From NCBI RefSeq assembly GCF_014193425.1, contig NZ_JACHZG010000001.1, positions 124,001-188,000 of the forward strand: a stretch of 64,000 nucleotides of DNA. Reading direction: 5' to 3'. The stretch comes from Microlunatus antarcticus. GTDB lineage: Bacteria > Actinomycetota > Actinomycetes > Propionibacteriales > Propionibacteriaceae. The position numbers were made by a program, and so were the translations under genes. Positions 1 to 8,736 of the stretch are shown in pieces (within the stretch, counting starts at the first letter, position 1; the number at the start of each line of letters is the position of its first letter). The notes below the pieces were generated by a model. That model saw only the letters and a list, made by a program, of their open reading frames with translations. It did no database searches and had not been told where the DNA came from.

Positions 1-513
1 CCCCTTACTCCGCTCACATTTGCTTAAGGTCGTGCAAGAGGCCGCCGAACGCACAAAGTCATGCCACGTGAGGTCGAAGGATTGTAAGATCGGCAGCGCC
101 CAGGTTGATCGATCATCGTCTGTCTTAAACTCCAAGTCGTCGCTCCGCAACCCTGCCACGACCGGGAAGTTGCCGAAAGGCACTGTCGCTTCCGAGAAGA
201 ACACATAGGGCAACTCGGAGCGCTTGCACTCGATCAGTGCGGCTACTCCCGGACGGACCCTGTACCTATTGGGGTCGCCATCGGAGAGATCGACAAAGCA
301 TTGTAAATCTATCGCACGCATTTCACCAGAGAACCGGTCGCGAAAGCCCCACTCTGATTTCGAAACAAGCCCGTCGATCGCGCTCACCTTATGAGTGACC
401 ACGGTCTGAAGCGGATACCCGGAGCGGAGGATCGCCTGATTGACCTGAGCGGCAGTTATGCCAGCCGGAAGGGTGAGTTCGGCGTCTGTCTCCTCAGCGT
501 TCTCGTCGCTCAC
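1..513 (-). CDS. Partial hypothetical protein with a PD-(D/E)XK-like ECK motif
   Basis: An open frame of 171 codons runs from a GTG at 513 to the window edge, so the C-terminus is missing. The start is set by an in-frame TAG a few codons upstream and by an AAGGG ribosome site 6 nt before the GTG. Residues 65-75 (MRAIDLQCFVD) and 91-106 (AALIECKRSELPYVFF) resemble the acidic strand and E-x-K strand of PD-(D/E)XK nucleases; this is a motif-level guess. Base composition is clearly lower in GC than the rest, and three TTA leucine codons occur in 171, which is rare in high-GC actinobacteria. It lies beside the 3' end of a tRNA, so it is probably horizontally acquired. It could instead be a non-nuclease protein; I do not recognise a family. 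Confidence 0.7.
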   Translation of the reverse strand, partial: MSDENAEETDAELTLPAGITAAQVNQAILRSGYPLQTVVTHKVSAIDGLVSKSEWGFRDRFSGEMRAIDLQCFVDLSDGDPNRYRVRPGVAALIECKRSELPYVFFSEATVPFGNFPVVAGLRSDDLEFKTDDDRSTWALPILQSFDLTWHDFVRSAASCTTLSKCERSKG

Positions 514-677
514 AATAGACCCTTCGCGCTAATTTCAATCTGCGTGTGGCGGTGCCGCCCCAGCTGCCGATAGCCCAAGTTGATTATCCAACTGAGCTTC
601 TCCGTCTGAATGCTAAAGCTAGACGCGAGTGAATGCCAGCTCGAGTAGATTCATGGCACTGCCGGTCTGTGTAGAGG

Positions 678-713
678 AAAAAGGAGAGCCTGCCCTTCGG
701 GGCAAGCTCTCCT
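678..713 (-). terminator. Rho-independent terminator downstream of tRNA-Pro
   Basis: AGGAGAGC (682-689) pairs with GCTCTCCT (706-713), and the stem continues inward through TGCCC/GGGCA around a TTCG tetraloop. Read on the minus strand, the stem is followed by five T residues (682-678). This is the expected end of the minus-strand tRNA-Pro transcript and separates it from the low-GC gene. Confidence 0.85.
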
Positions 714-761
714 CAAACGAATGAATCGTACAGCCAGCTAACTTCTCCAACCAACACACAC

Positions 762-837
<76 letters not shown>

Positions 838-900
838 TGATCCAACCCTTGCGGACCTCCCAGAGTCTAGCCCATCAAGGTCTGTGGACCCGCCGCCCGC

Positions 901-1830
901 TCAGGTTTTGGGCGTGAGCGTCAGGAGCGTCGCCTCGGGCGGGCAGGCGAAGCGCACCGCCGCGTACGGGGAGGTCCCCAGGCCCGCCGAGACGTGCATC
1001 CAGGACGTTCGGCCGCCTGCCGTGTTCTGCGACAGGCCCTTGACCCGGCGGGTGTCGAGGTCGCAGTTCGTGACCAGCGCGCCGTAGCCGGGCACGGCGA
1101 CCTGGCCGCCGTGGGTGTGCCCGGCGAGGACGAGGTCCATCCCGTCGGCCGTCATCGCGTCGATCACCCGCAAGTACGGCGCGTGGGTCACCCCGATGGC
1201 CACGTCGACCTCGCTCCAGTCGACGGGCCCGGCGACCTCGGCGTAGTGGTCGCGGCGCAGGTGCGCGTCGTCGGTGCCCCGGAACCCGAGCCGGACGCCC
1301 TCGATCTCGATCGTGGTCGTGGTGTGGGTGAGGTCGTCCCAGCCGCGCCGGGTGAAGGCCTCGCCGAGGTCGACCCACGGCAGCTCGCGCTCGGGGTGCT
1401 GGTTGGGCGTCTTGCCGCGCTGCGTGAGGTAGCGGAACGGGTTCTTGAACGACGGCGCGAAGTAGTCGTTCGACCCCCAGACGTAGACGCCCGGACGGTC
1501 CAGCAGGCGGCCGAGGCTGCGGACCACGAAGGGCACGGCGTCCGGGTGCGCGAGGTTGTCCCCGGTGTCCACGACGAGGTCGGGCTCGAGGCCGGACAGC
1601 TCGGTGAGCCAGCGCTGCCGCTTCGTCCGGCTCGGCGTCATGTGGATGTCCGACAGGTGCAGCACGCGGATGTCGCGGGCGCCGGCCGGCAGCACCGGGA
1701 CCGAGACGCGGCGCAGCCGGTAGGACTCGACCTCGTACAGCCCGGCGTAGGCGAGCGTCCCCGCCCCGAGGAGGCCGGCGACGCCGAGGCCCTGGAGCCC
1801 GCGGCGCGCCACGACGGAAGCGGTGGGCAC
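901..1830 (-). CDS. Calcineurin-like metallophosphoesterase (Rv3683-like)
   Basis: A 309-residue protein with a hydrophobic N-terminal segment (about residues 13-33), probably a membrane anchor or uncleaved signal, followed by a YaeI-type metallophosphoesterase domain. Visible metal motifs are HLSDIH (about 58-63), DTGDN (88-92) and AGHTHGGQ near the C-terminus. The usual GNHD/E block appears as WGSNDYFAP, so the canonical Asn and His are replaced. I believe this is normal for the actinobacterial branch that sits next to ponA2. It is divergent from yqeY and follows the PBP gene region, as in M. tuberculosis. The substrate is unknown; it may be a phosphoester in or near the membrane. The GTG at 1830 is chosen because translation upstream loses coherence. 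Confidence 0.85.
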   Translation of the reverse strand: MPTASVVARRGLQGLGVAGLLGAGTLAYAGLYEVESYRLRRVSVPVLPAGARDIRVLHLSDIHMTPSRTKRQRWLTELSGLEPDLVVDTGDNLAHPDAVPFVVRSLGRLLDRPGVYVWGSNDYFAPSFKNPFRYLTQRGKTPNQHPERELPWVDLGEAFTRRGWDDLTHTTTTIEIEGVRLGFRGTDDAHLRRDHYAEVAGPVDWSEVDVAIGVTHAPYLRVIDAMTADGMDLVLAGHTHGGQVAVPGYGALVTNCDLDTRRVKGLSQNTAGGRTSWMHVSAGLGTSPYAAVRFACPPEATLLTLTPKT

Positions 1831-1923
1831 GGGTTCACGGTACAGGCGCGACGGCCTCCGCCCGCCTGCTCCGCGACGCCAAACCCGTACGGGCTCTCGC
1901 ACCGGGCTGCCAGACTGGGCGGC

Positions 1924-2397
1924 ATGTCCGACACGTCGACCCCGCTCAAGGAGCGTCTCCGCACCGACCTCACCGCCGCCATGCGCAGCCGGGACAAGGT
2001 GCGTTCCGGCACCATCCGGATGGTGATCGCCGCCATCAGCGAGGCCGAGGTGGCCGGCAAGGAGGCGCGCGAGCTGAGCGAGGAGCAGGTGCTCGACGTG
2101 GTCGTCCGGGAGGCGAAGAAGCGGCGCGAGTCGCAGGAGGCCTTCACCTCCGCCGGACGCCCGGAGCTCGCCGCCAAGGAGCAGGCCGAGTCCGACGTCC
2201 TCGCCGACTACCTCCCGCAGGCCCTGACGCCCGAGGAGATCAGCGCGGTCGTCCGCGACGCCATCACGGAGGCCGGCGCCGCCGAGCTCGGCCCGAAGGG
2301 CATGGGCAAGGTCATGGGCCTGGTGACGCCCCGGACCAAGGGCCGGGCCGACGGGGGCGCCGTCGCCGCCGAGGTACGGCGCCAGCTCGCCGGCTGA
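1924..2397 (+). CDS. GatB/YqeY domain protein
   Basis: A 157-residue protein matching the stand-alone YqeY family, which resembles the tRNA-binding tail of GatB. The helical N-terminal half (LKERLRTDLTAAMRSRDK) and C-terminal half (LGPKGMGKVMGLVTPR) are both present and the length is typical. The cellular role is not established; association with tRNA or the amidotransferase has been proposed for the family. It starts with ATG about 90 bp from the divergent metallophosphoesterase gene, so the two probably share a promoter region. It is convergent with the PBP gene, with a strong hairpin between them. Confidence 0.9.
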   Translation: MSDTSTPLKERLRTDLTAAMRSRDKVRSGTIRMVIAAISEAEVAGKEARELSEEQVLDVVVREAKKRRESQEAFTSAGRPELAAKEQAESDVLADYLPQALTPEEISAVVRDAITEAGAAELGPKGMGKVMGLVTPRTKGRADGGAVAAEVRRQLAG

Positions 2398-2425
2398 CGC
2401 ACCGCCCACGCTCCACCCCGTCAGC

Positions 2426-2461
2426 AACGAGGCCGGCCCCCTTCCGGGGACCGGCCTCGTT
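2426..2461. terminator. Bidirectional hairpin terminator between yqeY and PBP genes
   Basis: AACGAGGCCGG (2426-2436) pairs with CCGGCCTCGTT (2451-2461), and inner CCCC/GGGG pairs surround a short loop. It lies between two convergent genes and can serve both. Only a weak T run follows on the plus strand. Confidence 0.75.
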
Positions 2462-2477
2462 CGTCTGCTCGGGCGGG

Positions 2478-4916
2478 CTAGCCGCCGTCCTTCTTGTCCT
2501 TCTCGTCCTTCTTCTTCTTCTCCTCGGCCTTCTTCTTGGCCGCCTTCTTGGCCTTCTCGATCGCCGGGTCCTTGCCCTTGCTCACCAGCTTGTAGATCGT
2601 GCTGAACTCCGACACCCGGCTGCCCGCCCCCGCCGACCAGCCGATGAAGGAGTACTTCGGCCGGTTGCTGTAGCGGTACTCGGTCTCGACGTTGAAGCCC
2701 TCCTTCTGCAGCTTCTTGGTCGCCGACGACAGGCTCAGGTTGCCGGTGTAGGGGACCGTGACCTTCTTGCCGGTCTCGATGCGCTTGGGCGGGTCGTCGA
2801 ACTTGGTGCGCGGGACCTGCTTGAAGTACTCCTGCATGACGGGCTTCCAGATGTACTGGCCGGAGTCGCCCGAGCCCGAGCCCTCGAGGTACTTCCCGGT
2901 CGACGGCACGCGGTAGCCCGTGACGCCGTTCTTGCGGAAGCCCGACTTGCCCTTCATGAAGGGCTTCTTCTGGTTGTCGATCGAGATCATCGCGACGCCG
3001 GCGACCTCGGGGGTGTAGCCCGCGAACCAGACGGCCTCGGCGCTGTCGATCGTCCCGGTCTTGCCGGCCTGGTCACGCCCGTCGCGGACGAGGGCCCGGG
3101 TGCCGGTGCCCTTGTTGATCACGGCCTTGAGGACCTTGCTGACCCCGTCGGCGACGTCCTTGTCCATGACCCGCTTGCAGTCGCCGCTGGGGGTCGCCAG
3201 CTGCTTGCCCTTACGGTCGACGATCTTGGAGACGATGATCGGGTTGCAGTGGATGCCGCCCGAGGCGAAGGTCGCGTACGCCTCGGCCATCGACAGCGGG
3301 CTGACCTCGACGGTGCCGAGGGTGAACGACGGCTTGTCCTGGTACTTCTTCACGATGTTGACCGAGGGCGCCCCGATCTGGTGCCCGACGTCCACGCCGG
3401 TCTTCTGCGCCATCTTGGTGACCCCGCACATGCCGGTCGCCAGCTCGAGCTGCACGAAGTAGGTGTTCACCGACCACTCGGCCGCCTCGGTCATGCCGAT
3501 CTTCTTGCTGTGCCCGACCGAGTTCTTGACCTTCCAGGTCCCGTAGACCTTCTTGCGGCCGTCGCAGGTGTCGAACGACTTGCCGCTGAAGTTGTAGGGC
3601 GACTTCGCGTTGAACTTCTTGCTGATCGGGATGCCCTTCTCCAGCGCGGCGGCGAGGGTGAAGGCCTTGAAGGTCGAGCCGGCCTGGTAGCCCTGGATGC
3701 CACCCATCTCGGTCGGCGCGGAGAGGTTCCAGTAGGTCTGGCCCTTCTTCGAGCCCATCACCGGTCGGCTCTGCGCCGAGGCCAGGATCAGGCCGGTGCC
3801 CGGCTGGATCATGTTCATGGTCGAGATCAGCGGGTCCTTCGACCCGACGAAGGCGCTGACCTTCTTCTGCGCCATGCTCTGGGTCTTCGGGTCGATCGCG
3901 GTGTAGATCTTCAGCCCGCCCCGGTTGAGCGTGTTGTCGCGCTCGGTGATGTTGTCACCCAGGCTCGGCTCGAGCTCGAGGCTGCGCTTGACGTAGTCGC
4001 ACAGGAACGGGAAGCGGGTGCCCTGGCACCCCTTGATGATCGGCTTCACGGCCTTGGTGCTGAAGCCCTGCGCCTTGGCCGACTTGACCTGCGCCGGCGT
4101 GATCAGCCCGAGCTCGGCCATGCGGTTGATCACCACGTCGCGGCGGTCCAGCGCGGCGGGCTTGTTGTTCATCGGGTTGTTCGCGTCGGGGTTCTGCACC
4201 AGCCCGGCGAGCATGGCCGCCTGCGGCAGGGTGAGCTTGGCCGCCGAGGTGTTGTAGAAGTGGCGCGCGGCGGCCTCGACGCCGTACGTCCCGTCGCCGT
4301 AGTAGGCGATGTTGAGGTAGTTCGAGAGGATCTGGTCCTTGGTGAGCCGCTTCTCCAGCGCGATGGCGTAGCGCAGCTCGCGGACCTTGCGCTCCATCGT
4401 GGGCGCCCGTGAGTCGTCGACGCACTTCTTCGTCACGGCGGCCGAGGAGCCCTTGGTCTGGCAGGCCTCGATCTGCACCATCTTCACGTACTGCTGGGTG
4501 ATCGACGACCCACCCTGCGTACCGTCCGTGCTCGTGGAGTTGCGGACGAGGGCGCGCAGCGTGCCCTTGACGTCGAGCGCACCGTGCTCGTAGTAGCGGT
4601 GGTCCTCGATCGCCAGCTGCGCCTGGCGCATGACCGGCGCGATCTTGTCCAGGGGGACGGCGATGCGGTTCTCGGCGAAGAAGTGGGCCAGCACCTTGCC
4701 GTCAGCCATGTAGACCGTCGAGCGGGTGGGCGGCGTGGGCGTCGCGAGCTCGGTCGGCAGGCTGTTCAGCTCGTCGGCCGCGGCCTTGCTCCCCATCCCG
4801 GCGAGGCCGGCGTAGGGGACGAAGAGGCCGGCCACGAGGACGCCGGCGAGCACGCTGACGATGGCGAACATCGTCAGCGAGTACGCCACGCTCCCGACAC
4901 GTTTTGGACTGGGCAC
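2478..4916 (-). CDS. Bifunctional class A penicillin-binding protein with PASTA domain (PonA2-like)
   Basis: About 812 residues with a transmembrane helix near residues 12-34, then a GT51 peptidoglycan glycosyltransferase domain (EDHRYYEHGALD; GGSSITQQYVK; ALEKRLTKDQILSNYLNIAY), then a transpeptidase domain with SxxK in AGSTFKAF, an SVN motif and KTGT in AGKTGTIDSAEAVWFAGY. One PASTA domain follows (about 715-780), and the tail is rich in Lys and Glu. It polymerises and cross-links peptidoglycan outside the membrane. Synteny with whiB4 and the ArsA pair supports a PonA2 orthologue. The GTG at 4916 is the best start but has no strong ribosome site; a later start is possible. Confidence 0.93.
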   Translation of the reverse strand: MPSPKRVGSVAYSLTMFAIVSVLAGVLVAGLFVPYAGLAGMGSKAAADELNSLPTELATPTPPTRSTVYMADGKVLAHFFAENRIAVPLDKIAPVMRQAQLAIEDHRYYEHGALDVKGTLRALVRNSTSTDGTQGGSSITQQYVKMVQIEACQTKGSSAAVTKKCVDDSRAPTMERKVRELRYAIALEKRLTKDQILSNYLNIAYYGDGTYGVEAAARHFYNTSAAKLTLPQAAMLAGLVQNPDANNPMNNKPAALDRRDVVINRMAELGLITPAQVKSAKAQGFSTKAVKPIIKGCQGTRFPFLCDYVKRSLELEPSLGDNITERDNTLNRGGLKIYTAIDPKTQSMAQKKVSAFVGSKDPLISTMNMIQPGTGLILASAQSRPVMGSKKGQTYWNLSAPTEMGGIQGYQAGSTFKAFTLAAALEKGIPISKKFNAKSPYNFSGKSFDTCDGRKKVYGTWKVKNSVGHSKKIGMTEAAEWSVNTYFVQLELATGMCGVTKMAQKTGVDVGHQIGAPSVNIVKKYQDKPSFTLGTVEVSPLSMAEAYATFASGGIHCNPIIVSKIVDRKGKQLATPSGDCKRVMDKDVADGVSKVLKAVINKGTGTRALVRDGRDQAGKTGTIDSAEAVWFAGYTPEVAGVAMISIDNQKKPFMKGKSGFRKNGVTGYRVPSTGKYLEGSGSGDSGQYIWKPVMQEYFKQVPRTKFDDPPKRIETGKKVTVPYTGNLSLSSATKKLQKEGFNVETEYRYSNRPKYSFIGWSAGAGSRVSEFSTIYKLVSKGKDPAIEKAKKAAKKKAEEKKKKDEKDKKDGG

Positions 4917-5200
4917 CTCGTGAGGGTACGTGAGCCGGGTGGCCCCGGCGCAACCCCGCGCAGAGCAACTCCGGATCGTTGCACACCCGCTCCCGGGGCG
5001 GCGGGAGGTCTCGTGGAGAAATTTTGTACGAGAGGCAATCCAGAGGATCGTGGGCAACGAAATCAAGATATCGTCACGATCTCATCAGTTTCTTAGAAAG
5101 AGTGGCGTAACAGGCACGACGTTCGTACGATTCAGCAGTCGACCCGCATGGGCCGGGGATAGCCCGGGTCGACAGCCACAACCACAAGGGGAGAACCAGC
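4917..5200. promoter_or_regulatory. Divergent promoter region between PBP and whiB genes
   Basis: This 284-bp non-coding stretch is richer in AT than its surroundings and drives two divergent genes. It contains short palindromes, ATCGTCACGAT near 5074-5084 and TCGTACGA near 5122-5129, which could be operators. No clear -35/-10 pair can be assigned by eye. Confidence 0.5.
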
Positions 5201-5488
5201 ATGTCTGCCATCACGCACGCCGACTGGACCATGGACGCCAAGTGCCGGGGCATGGAAGACGCCCTGTTCCCGGAGGCCTCCGAGCAGAAGCGCGTCCGTC
5301 AGCTGTGCATGGGGTGCCCCGTGCGCATGCAGTGCCTCTCGGAGGCGCTCGACAACCGCATCGAGTGGGGTGTGTGGGGTGGCATGACCGAGCGCGAGCG
5401 CCGCCAGCTGCTGCGCCAGCGTCCCGACGTCACCTCCTGGGCGGACCTGCTCATGGGTGGCGGTCGTCAGGTCGAGAAGGCCGCTTAG
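5201..5488 (+). CDS. WhiB-family iron-sulfur transcription regulator (WhiB4-like)
   Basis: A 95-residue protein with the four WhiB cysteines (C15, C36, C39, C45; the middle pair as CMGC), the GVWGG turn and a basic segment ERERRQLLRQR that contacts DNA. These proteins carry an O2- and NO-sensitive 4Fe-4S cluster and act with the primary sigma factor or directly on DNA. The strong ribosome site AGGGGAG lies 7 nt before the ATG. Position next to the PonA2-type PBP and the ArsA-like ATPases matches M. tuberculosis whiB4, a redox regulator; orthology is inferred from context and not from sequence identity. Confidence 0.92.
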   Translation: MSAITHADWTMDAKCRGMEDALFPEASEQKRVRQLCMGCPVRMQCLSEALDNRIEWGVWGGMTERERRQLLRQRPDVTSWADLLMGGGRQVEKAA

Positions 5489-5829
5489 CTCTTCGTCTTT
5501 GGTCCCGTCCGGGTGCAGGCTCTGCTGCCGGACGGTCCGAGGAGAACGCCGCCTCACAACCATCCGCCCGGGCGTCGTCGCGTACGACGTCCTGGTGCGG
5601 TGCCTTCACGCCCGGGCTCCCGCCAGACCCATCCAGGCTCGGCGGCGTCCTCCTCGGACCGTCCTTCGAGGTCGCGCCCGCGCGGGGCCGTGGTCGATCC
5701 AGGGCGTCCTGTCGCCGGGCGGCTTCATCCCGTGCGCCGGTCTTCCCCGTTGCTGCGTCTTTGCGCTTGTCGATCGACCAGCAGCTGGTGAGGGATCGCG
5801 CTCGGCACCGGCGCTCGGCTCTGAGCGCG
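5489..5829. other. Intergenic region with one hairpin
   Basis: 341 bp between whiB and the convergent ATPase gene. CCGTCCGG (5505-5512) pairs with CCGGACGG (5528-5535), and TGCAG/CTGC pairs inside; this could end the whiB transcript, though no T run follows. I see no convincing coding sequence in the rest. Confidence 0.5.
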
Positions 5830-7005
5830 TCAGTCCTTCTCGGCCATCAGCCTGCCGACCTCGCGGAGGTCGGCGAGGGCGGTGACGTCGCTCGGCAGGA
5901 CCGGGACCTGGGTCTGCGGGACCTCCGGGCGGGAGGAGGCGAAGCGGTCGAGCAGGGTCGACTCGGCGTCGGCCACGCGCATGAGGTCGGCGTGGCGGCG
6001 CAGCGCCTCGGCCTCCAGCTCGTGCGTGCCGTCGAGGTCCTCGGCGAGGGAGGCGGAACGTTCCGCCGAGACGTCGAGGGTGCTGCCGTGGACGCGGTTG
6101 ACGACGAGGCCGGCGAGGGGCATGCGCTCCTCGGTGAGGCGGTCGACGAAGTAGGAGGCCTCGCGCAGCGCGTCGCGCTGGGCGGTGGCGACGACGAGGA
6201 AGACCGTGTGGCGTGAGCTGAGCCGCGCGAACGTCTCCTCCGCGCGCTGGCGGAACCCGCCGAAGATCGCTTCGCAGGCCCGGACGAAGGTCTGCACGTC
6301 GGTGATGAGGCTGCTGCCCAGCACCTTGTTCATGGCGTTCGAGACCAGGTTGAAGCCGACCCCCATGAGGCGGAGCGGGCCCTTGGCCGGCGCGAGCAGC
6401 AGCCGGATGAACCGGCCGTCGAGCAGCGAGCTCAGGTGCTCGGGCGCGTCGAGGAAGTCGAGCGCCGAGCGGGCGGGCGGGGTGTCGACGACGATCAGGT
6501 CCCAGGCGGGCCGACCGGCCGCGGCGTCGGTGCTGGCCTGGGCGTGCAGCTGGCCGAGCCGCTCCATGGCCATGTACTCCTGCGTGCCCGAGAAGGACGA
6601 GGACAGGGCCTTGTAGAAGGGGTTCGCCAGGATCTGCTGCGCCTTCTCCGGCGTGGAGTGCGTGACCACGACCTCGTCGAAGGTCCGCTTCATGTCGAGC
6701 ATCATCGCGTCGAGGCTGCCGCCGGCGGTGGTGTCGATGCCGACCACCGGTCGCGGGGTGTTGTCGAGCTCGCCGAGTCCGAGGGACTGCGCGAGGCGGC
6801 GGGCCGGGTCGATGGTCAGCACGACGACCCGACGGCCGGCCTCGGCCGCCCGGACCGCGAGCGCGGCGGAGGTCGTGGTCTTGCCGACCCCTCCGGAGCC
6901 GCAGCAGATGACGATCTCGATCTGGCGGTCGCCGATCAGGGTGTCGACGTCGAGGAAGGGCGCCGTGTGCACGGCGTGCCCCGTACGGGCGGGCGGGGGA
7001 GTCAC
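5830..7005 (-). CDS. ArsA-like P-loop ATPase, second of pair (Rv3680-like)
   Basis: A 391-residue ATPase of the ArsA/GET3 class. The deviant Walker A GSGGVGKTTTSAAL is at about residues 33-46, followed by TIDPARRLAQSLGL and the switch region VVDTPPARSALDFLD. There is no arsenite-type cysteine cluster that I can see. The GTG at 7005 overlaps the stop of the upstream ATPase gene (GTGA), implying translational coupling, so the two probably form a heterodimer. M. tuberculosis Rv3679/Rv3680 are the likely counterparts; the substrate or client is not evident. This is the last gene of a three-gene operon. Confidence 0.88.
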   Translation of the reverse strand: MTPPPARTGHAVHTAPFLDVDTLIGDRQIEIVICCGSGGVGKTTTSAALAVRAAEAGRRVVVLTIDPARRLAQSLGLGELDNTPRPVVGIDTTAGGSLDAMMLDMKRTFDEVVVTHSTPEKAQQILANPFYKALSSSFSGTQEYMAMERLGQLHAQASTDAAAGRPAWDLIVVDTPPARSALDFLDAPEHLSSLLDGRFIRLLLAPAKGPLRLMGVGFNLVSNAMNKVLGSSLITDVQTFVRACEAIFGGFRQRAEETFARLSSRHTVFLVVATAQRDALREASYFVDRLTEERMPLAGLVVNRVHGSTLDVSAERSASLAEDLDGTHELEAEALRRHADLMRVADAESTLLDRFASSRPEVPQTQVPVLPSDVTALADLREVGRLMAEKD

Positions 7006-7964
7006 GCGACCTCCAGGGCGAGCTGGTCGGTGAGCTGCTCCGCGATCGCGAAGAGCGACTCGGCGTCGATCCCCAGCGGGTCGAAGTCGACCTGGACGAG
7101 CGGGAGCCCGAGCTGCTGGAGGCGTTCGTGCCGGACCTGCTGCTCGAGGGTGCGCGAGGCCTCGACGGCGAACTCCGCGGCCAGCGCCGCGTTCTGCTGC
7201 TGCTCCCACCCCGGCACGTCCAGGGCGACGGACCCGGCGGCCACGTCGGCGAGCACCGCGGGCTCGAAGGGCGACGGGTTGACCATGTTCTCGATGACCG
7301 TGCCGACGCCGGTGCCGCTCGCGCGGAGCGCGCCGACGGCCTCCTCGGTCTCGGTGACGGGCATGTCCTCGAGCAGGGTCACCAGGTGCACGATCGTCGA
7401 GCGCGACCGCAGCAGCGCCGCGACCGAGTCGGCCTGGGACCGGATCGGGCCGACCTTGGCGATGCCCGAGACCTCGTCGTGGATGTTGAGGAACTGCCCG
7501 ATGCGTCCGGTGGGCGGCGCGTCGAGGACGACGGAGTCGTACGCGGTCGGGAGCCGCTTCACGCCGCGGCGCACGGCCTCGTAGACCTTGCCGGTGAGCA
7601 GCACGTCGCGGAGCCCCGGCGCGATGGACGTCACGAAGTCGATCACGCCGAAGCGGTCGAGCGCCCGGCCGGCGAGGCCCAGGTGGTAGAAGGTCTCGAG
7701 GTACTCCCGCAGGGCGTCCTCGGCGTCGATCGACAGGCCGAAGACGCTGCCGCCGGCCGGCGTACGGGTCAGGCGCCGTTCCTCGTCGCCCTCCAGCGGC
7801 GGGACGCCGAAGAGCTCGCTCAGCCCCTGACGCTTCTCGACCTCGCAGAGCAGCACGCGCCGACCGCGGGTCGCCAGCGCGCAGGCCAGCCCGGCGGCGA
7901 CCGTCGTCTTCCCCGTGCCGCCCTTGCCGCTGACGATGTGGAGGGTGTGGCGAGGAGCGCTCAC
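7002..7964 (-). CDS. ArsA-like P-loop ATPase, first of pair (Rv3679-like)
   Basis: A 320-residue ATPase with the deviant Walker A SGKGGTGKTTVAAGL (about residues 12-26), LLCEVEKRQGLSELF after the second strand, and VVLDAPPTGRIGQFL as the switch region. It belongs to the ArsA/MinD-like superfamily, whose members move clients or ions by ATP-driven dimer changes. The GTG start overlaps the stop of the F420 reductase gene (GTGA), and its own stop overlaps the start of the next ATPase, so three genes are tightly coupled. The paired arrangement suggests one two-subunit machine. Confidence 0.88.
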   Translation of the reverse strand: MSAPRHTLHIVSGKGGTGKTTVAAGLACALATRGRRVLLCEVEKRQGLSELFGVPPLEGDEERRLTRTPAGGSVFGLSIDAEDALREYLETFYHLGLAGRALDRFGVIDFVTSIAPGLRDVLLTGKVYEAVRRGVKRLPTAYDSVVLDAPPTGRIGQFLNIHDEVSGIAKVGPIRSQADSVAALLRSRSTIVHLVTLLEDMPVTETEEAVGALRASGTGVGTVIENMVNPSPFEPAVLADVAAGSVALDVPGWEQQQNAALAAEFAVEASRTLEQQVRHERLQQLGLPLVQVDFDPLGIDAESLFAIAEQLTDQLALEVA

Positions 7965-8626
7965 GGCGCGCTCGCGGCGGGGACGTCGGGCAGGCCGCTG
8001 ATCGAGATGCCGGAGTGGGTCTTGTAGCGGCGGTTCACCGCGATGAGGTTGGCGGTGAGGCTCTCGACCGTGCGGGCCAGCCGCAGCCGCCCGCCGTACA
8101 GGCCGCGGGAGCCCGGGAGCGCGGTCACGAGGTCGATCACGAGCGCGATCGCGTCGCGGTCCTCGCCGAGCACGAGGACGTCGCCGGGGATGTGCGTCAC
8201 GGACGGGTCGTCGAGCAGGCGGGCGCTGACGTTGTGGAACGCGCCGACCACGGTCGAGCCCGGCAGGATCCGCTGCGCCTCCTGGGCGGCCGAACCGTCG
8301 GGGACGTCGAGCGGGTACGGGCCGTGGGCGTCGAAGCCGAGCGGGTTGACGCAGTCCACGACGACCTTGCCCGCCAGGGCGTCGGCGAGGGAGGTCAGCA
8401 GGTCGGCGTGCCCCTCGTACGGGACGGCGACGACGACGAGCTCGGCCTGCGCGGCCTCCGCGTTGGCCACGCCGGAGACGTTCCCGGCGTCGGCCAGCTC
8501 CTCGGCGACCTGCTGGGCCCGGGAGGCGTCCCGGCTGCCGAGCAGCACCTCGTGCCCGGCCATCGCGAACCGGCGTCCCAGGCCGCGGCCCTGGGGGCCG
8601 GTCCCGCCCAGGATCCCGATCCTCAC
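7961..8626 (-). CDS. NADPH-dependent F420 reductase (F420:NADP oxidoreductase)
   Basis: A 221-residue protein beginning MRIGILGGTGPQGRGLG, the N-terminal Rossmann motif of the NADP-dependent F420 reductase family, then VVVAVPYEGHADLL and VVDCVNPLGFDAHG, also typical. The enzyme passes hydride between NADPH and the deazaflavin F420, linking central redox pools to F420-using enzymes. It is the first gene of an operon with two ArsA-like ATPases. The GTG at 8626 starts directly at the first strand of the fold. The pairing with ArsA-like genes is not something I recall from M. tuberculosis. Confidence 0.88.
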   Translation of the reverse strand: MRIGILGGTGPQGRGLGRRFAMAGHEVLLGSRDASRAQQVAEELADAGNVSGVANAEAAQAELVVVAVPYEGHADLLTSLADALAGKVVVDCVNPLGFDAHGPYPLDVPDGSAAQEAQRILPGSTVVGAFHNVSARLLDDPSVTHIPGDVLVLGEDRDAIALVIDLVTALPGSRGLYGGRLRLARTVESLTANLIAVNRRYKTHSGISISGLPDVPAASAP

Positions 8627-8736
8627 GCGGCGCTCACGGCAGGCTCGTACGGCGTGGGGGTCATGGCCCCGATGGTAGTCAGCAGGGCGTCGGGGCCCGT
8701 CGCGGAAGTGTCAGACCGCAGGAGGACGCTGGCGTC

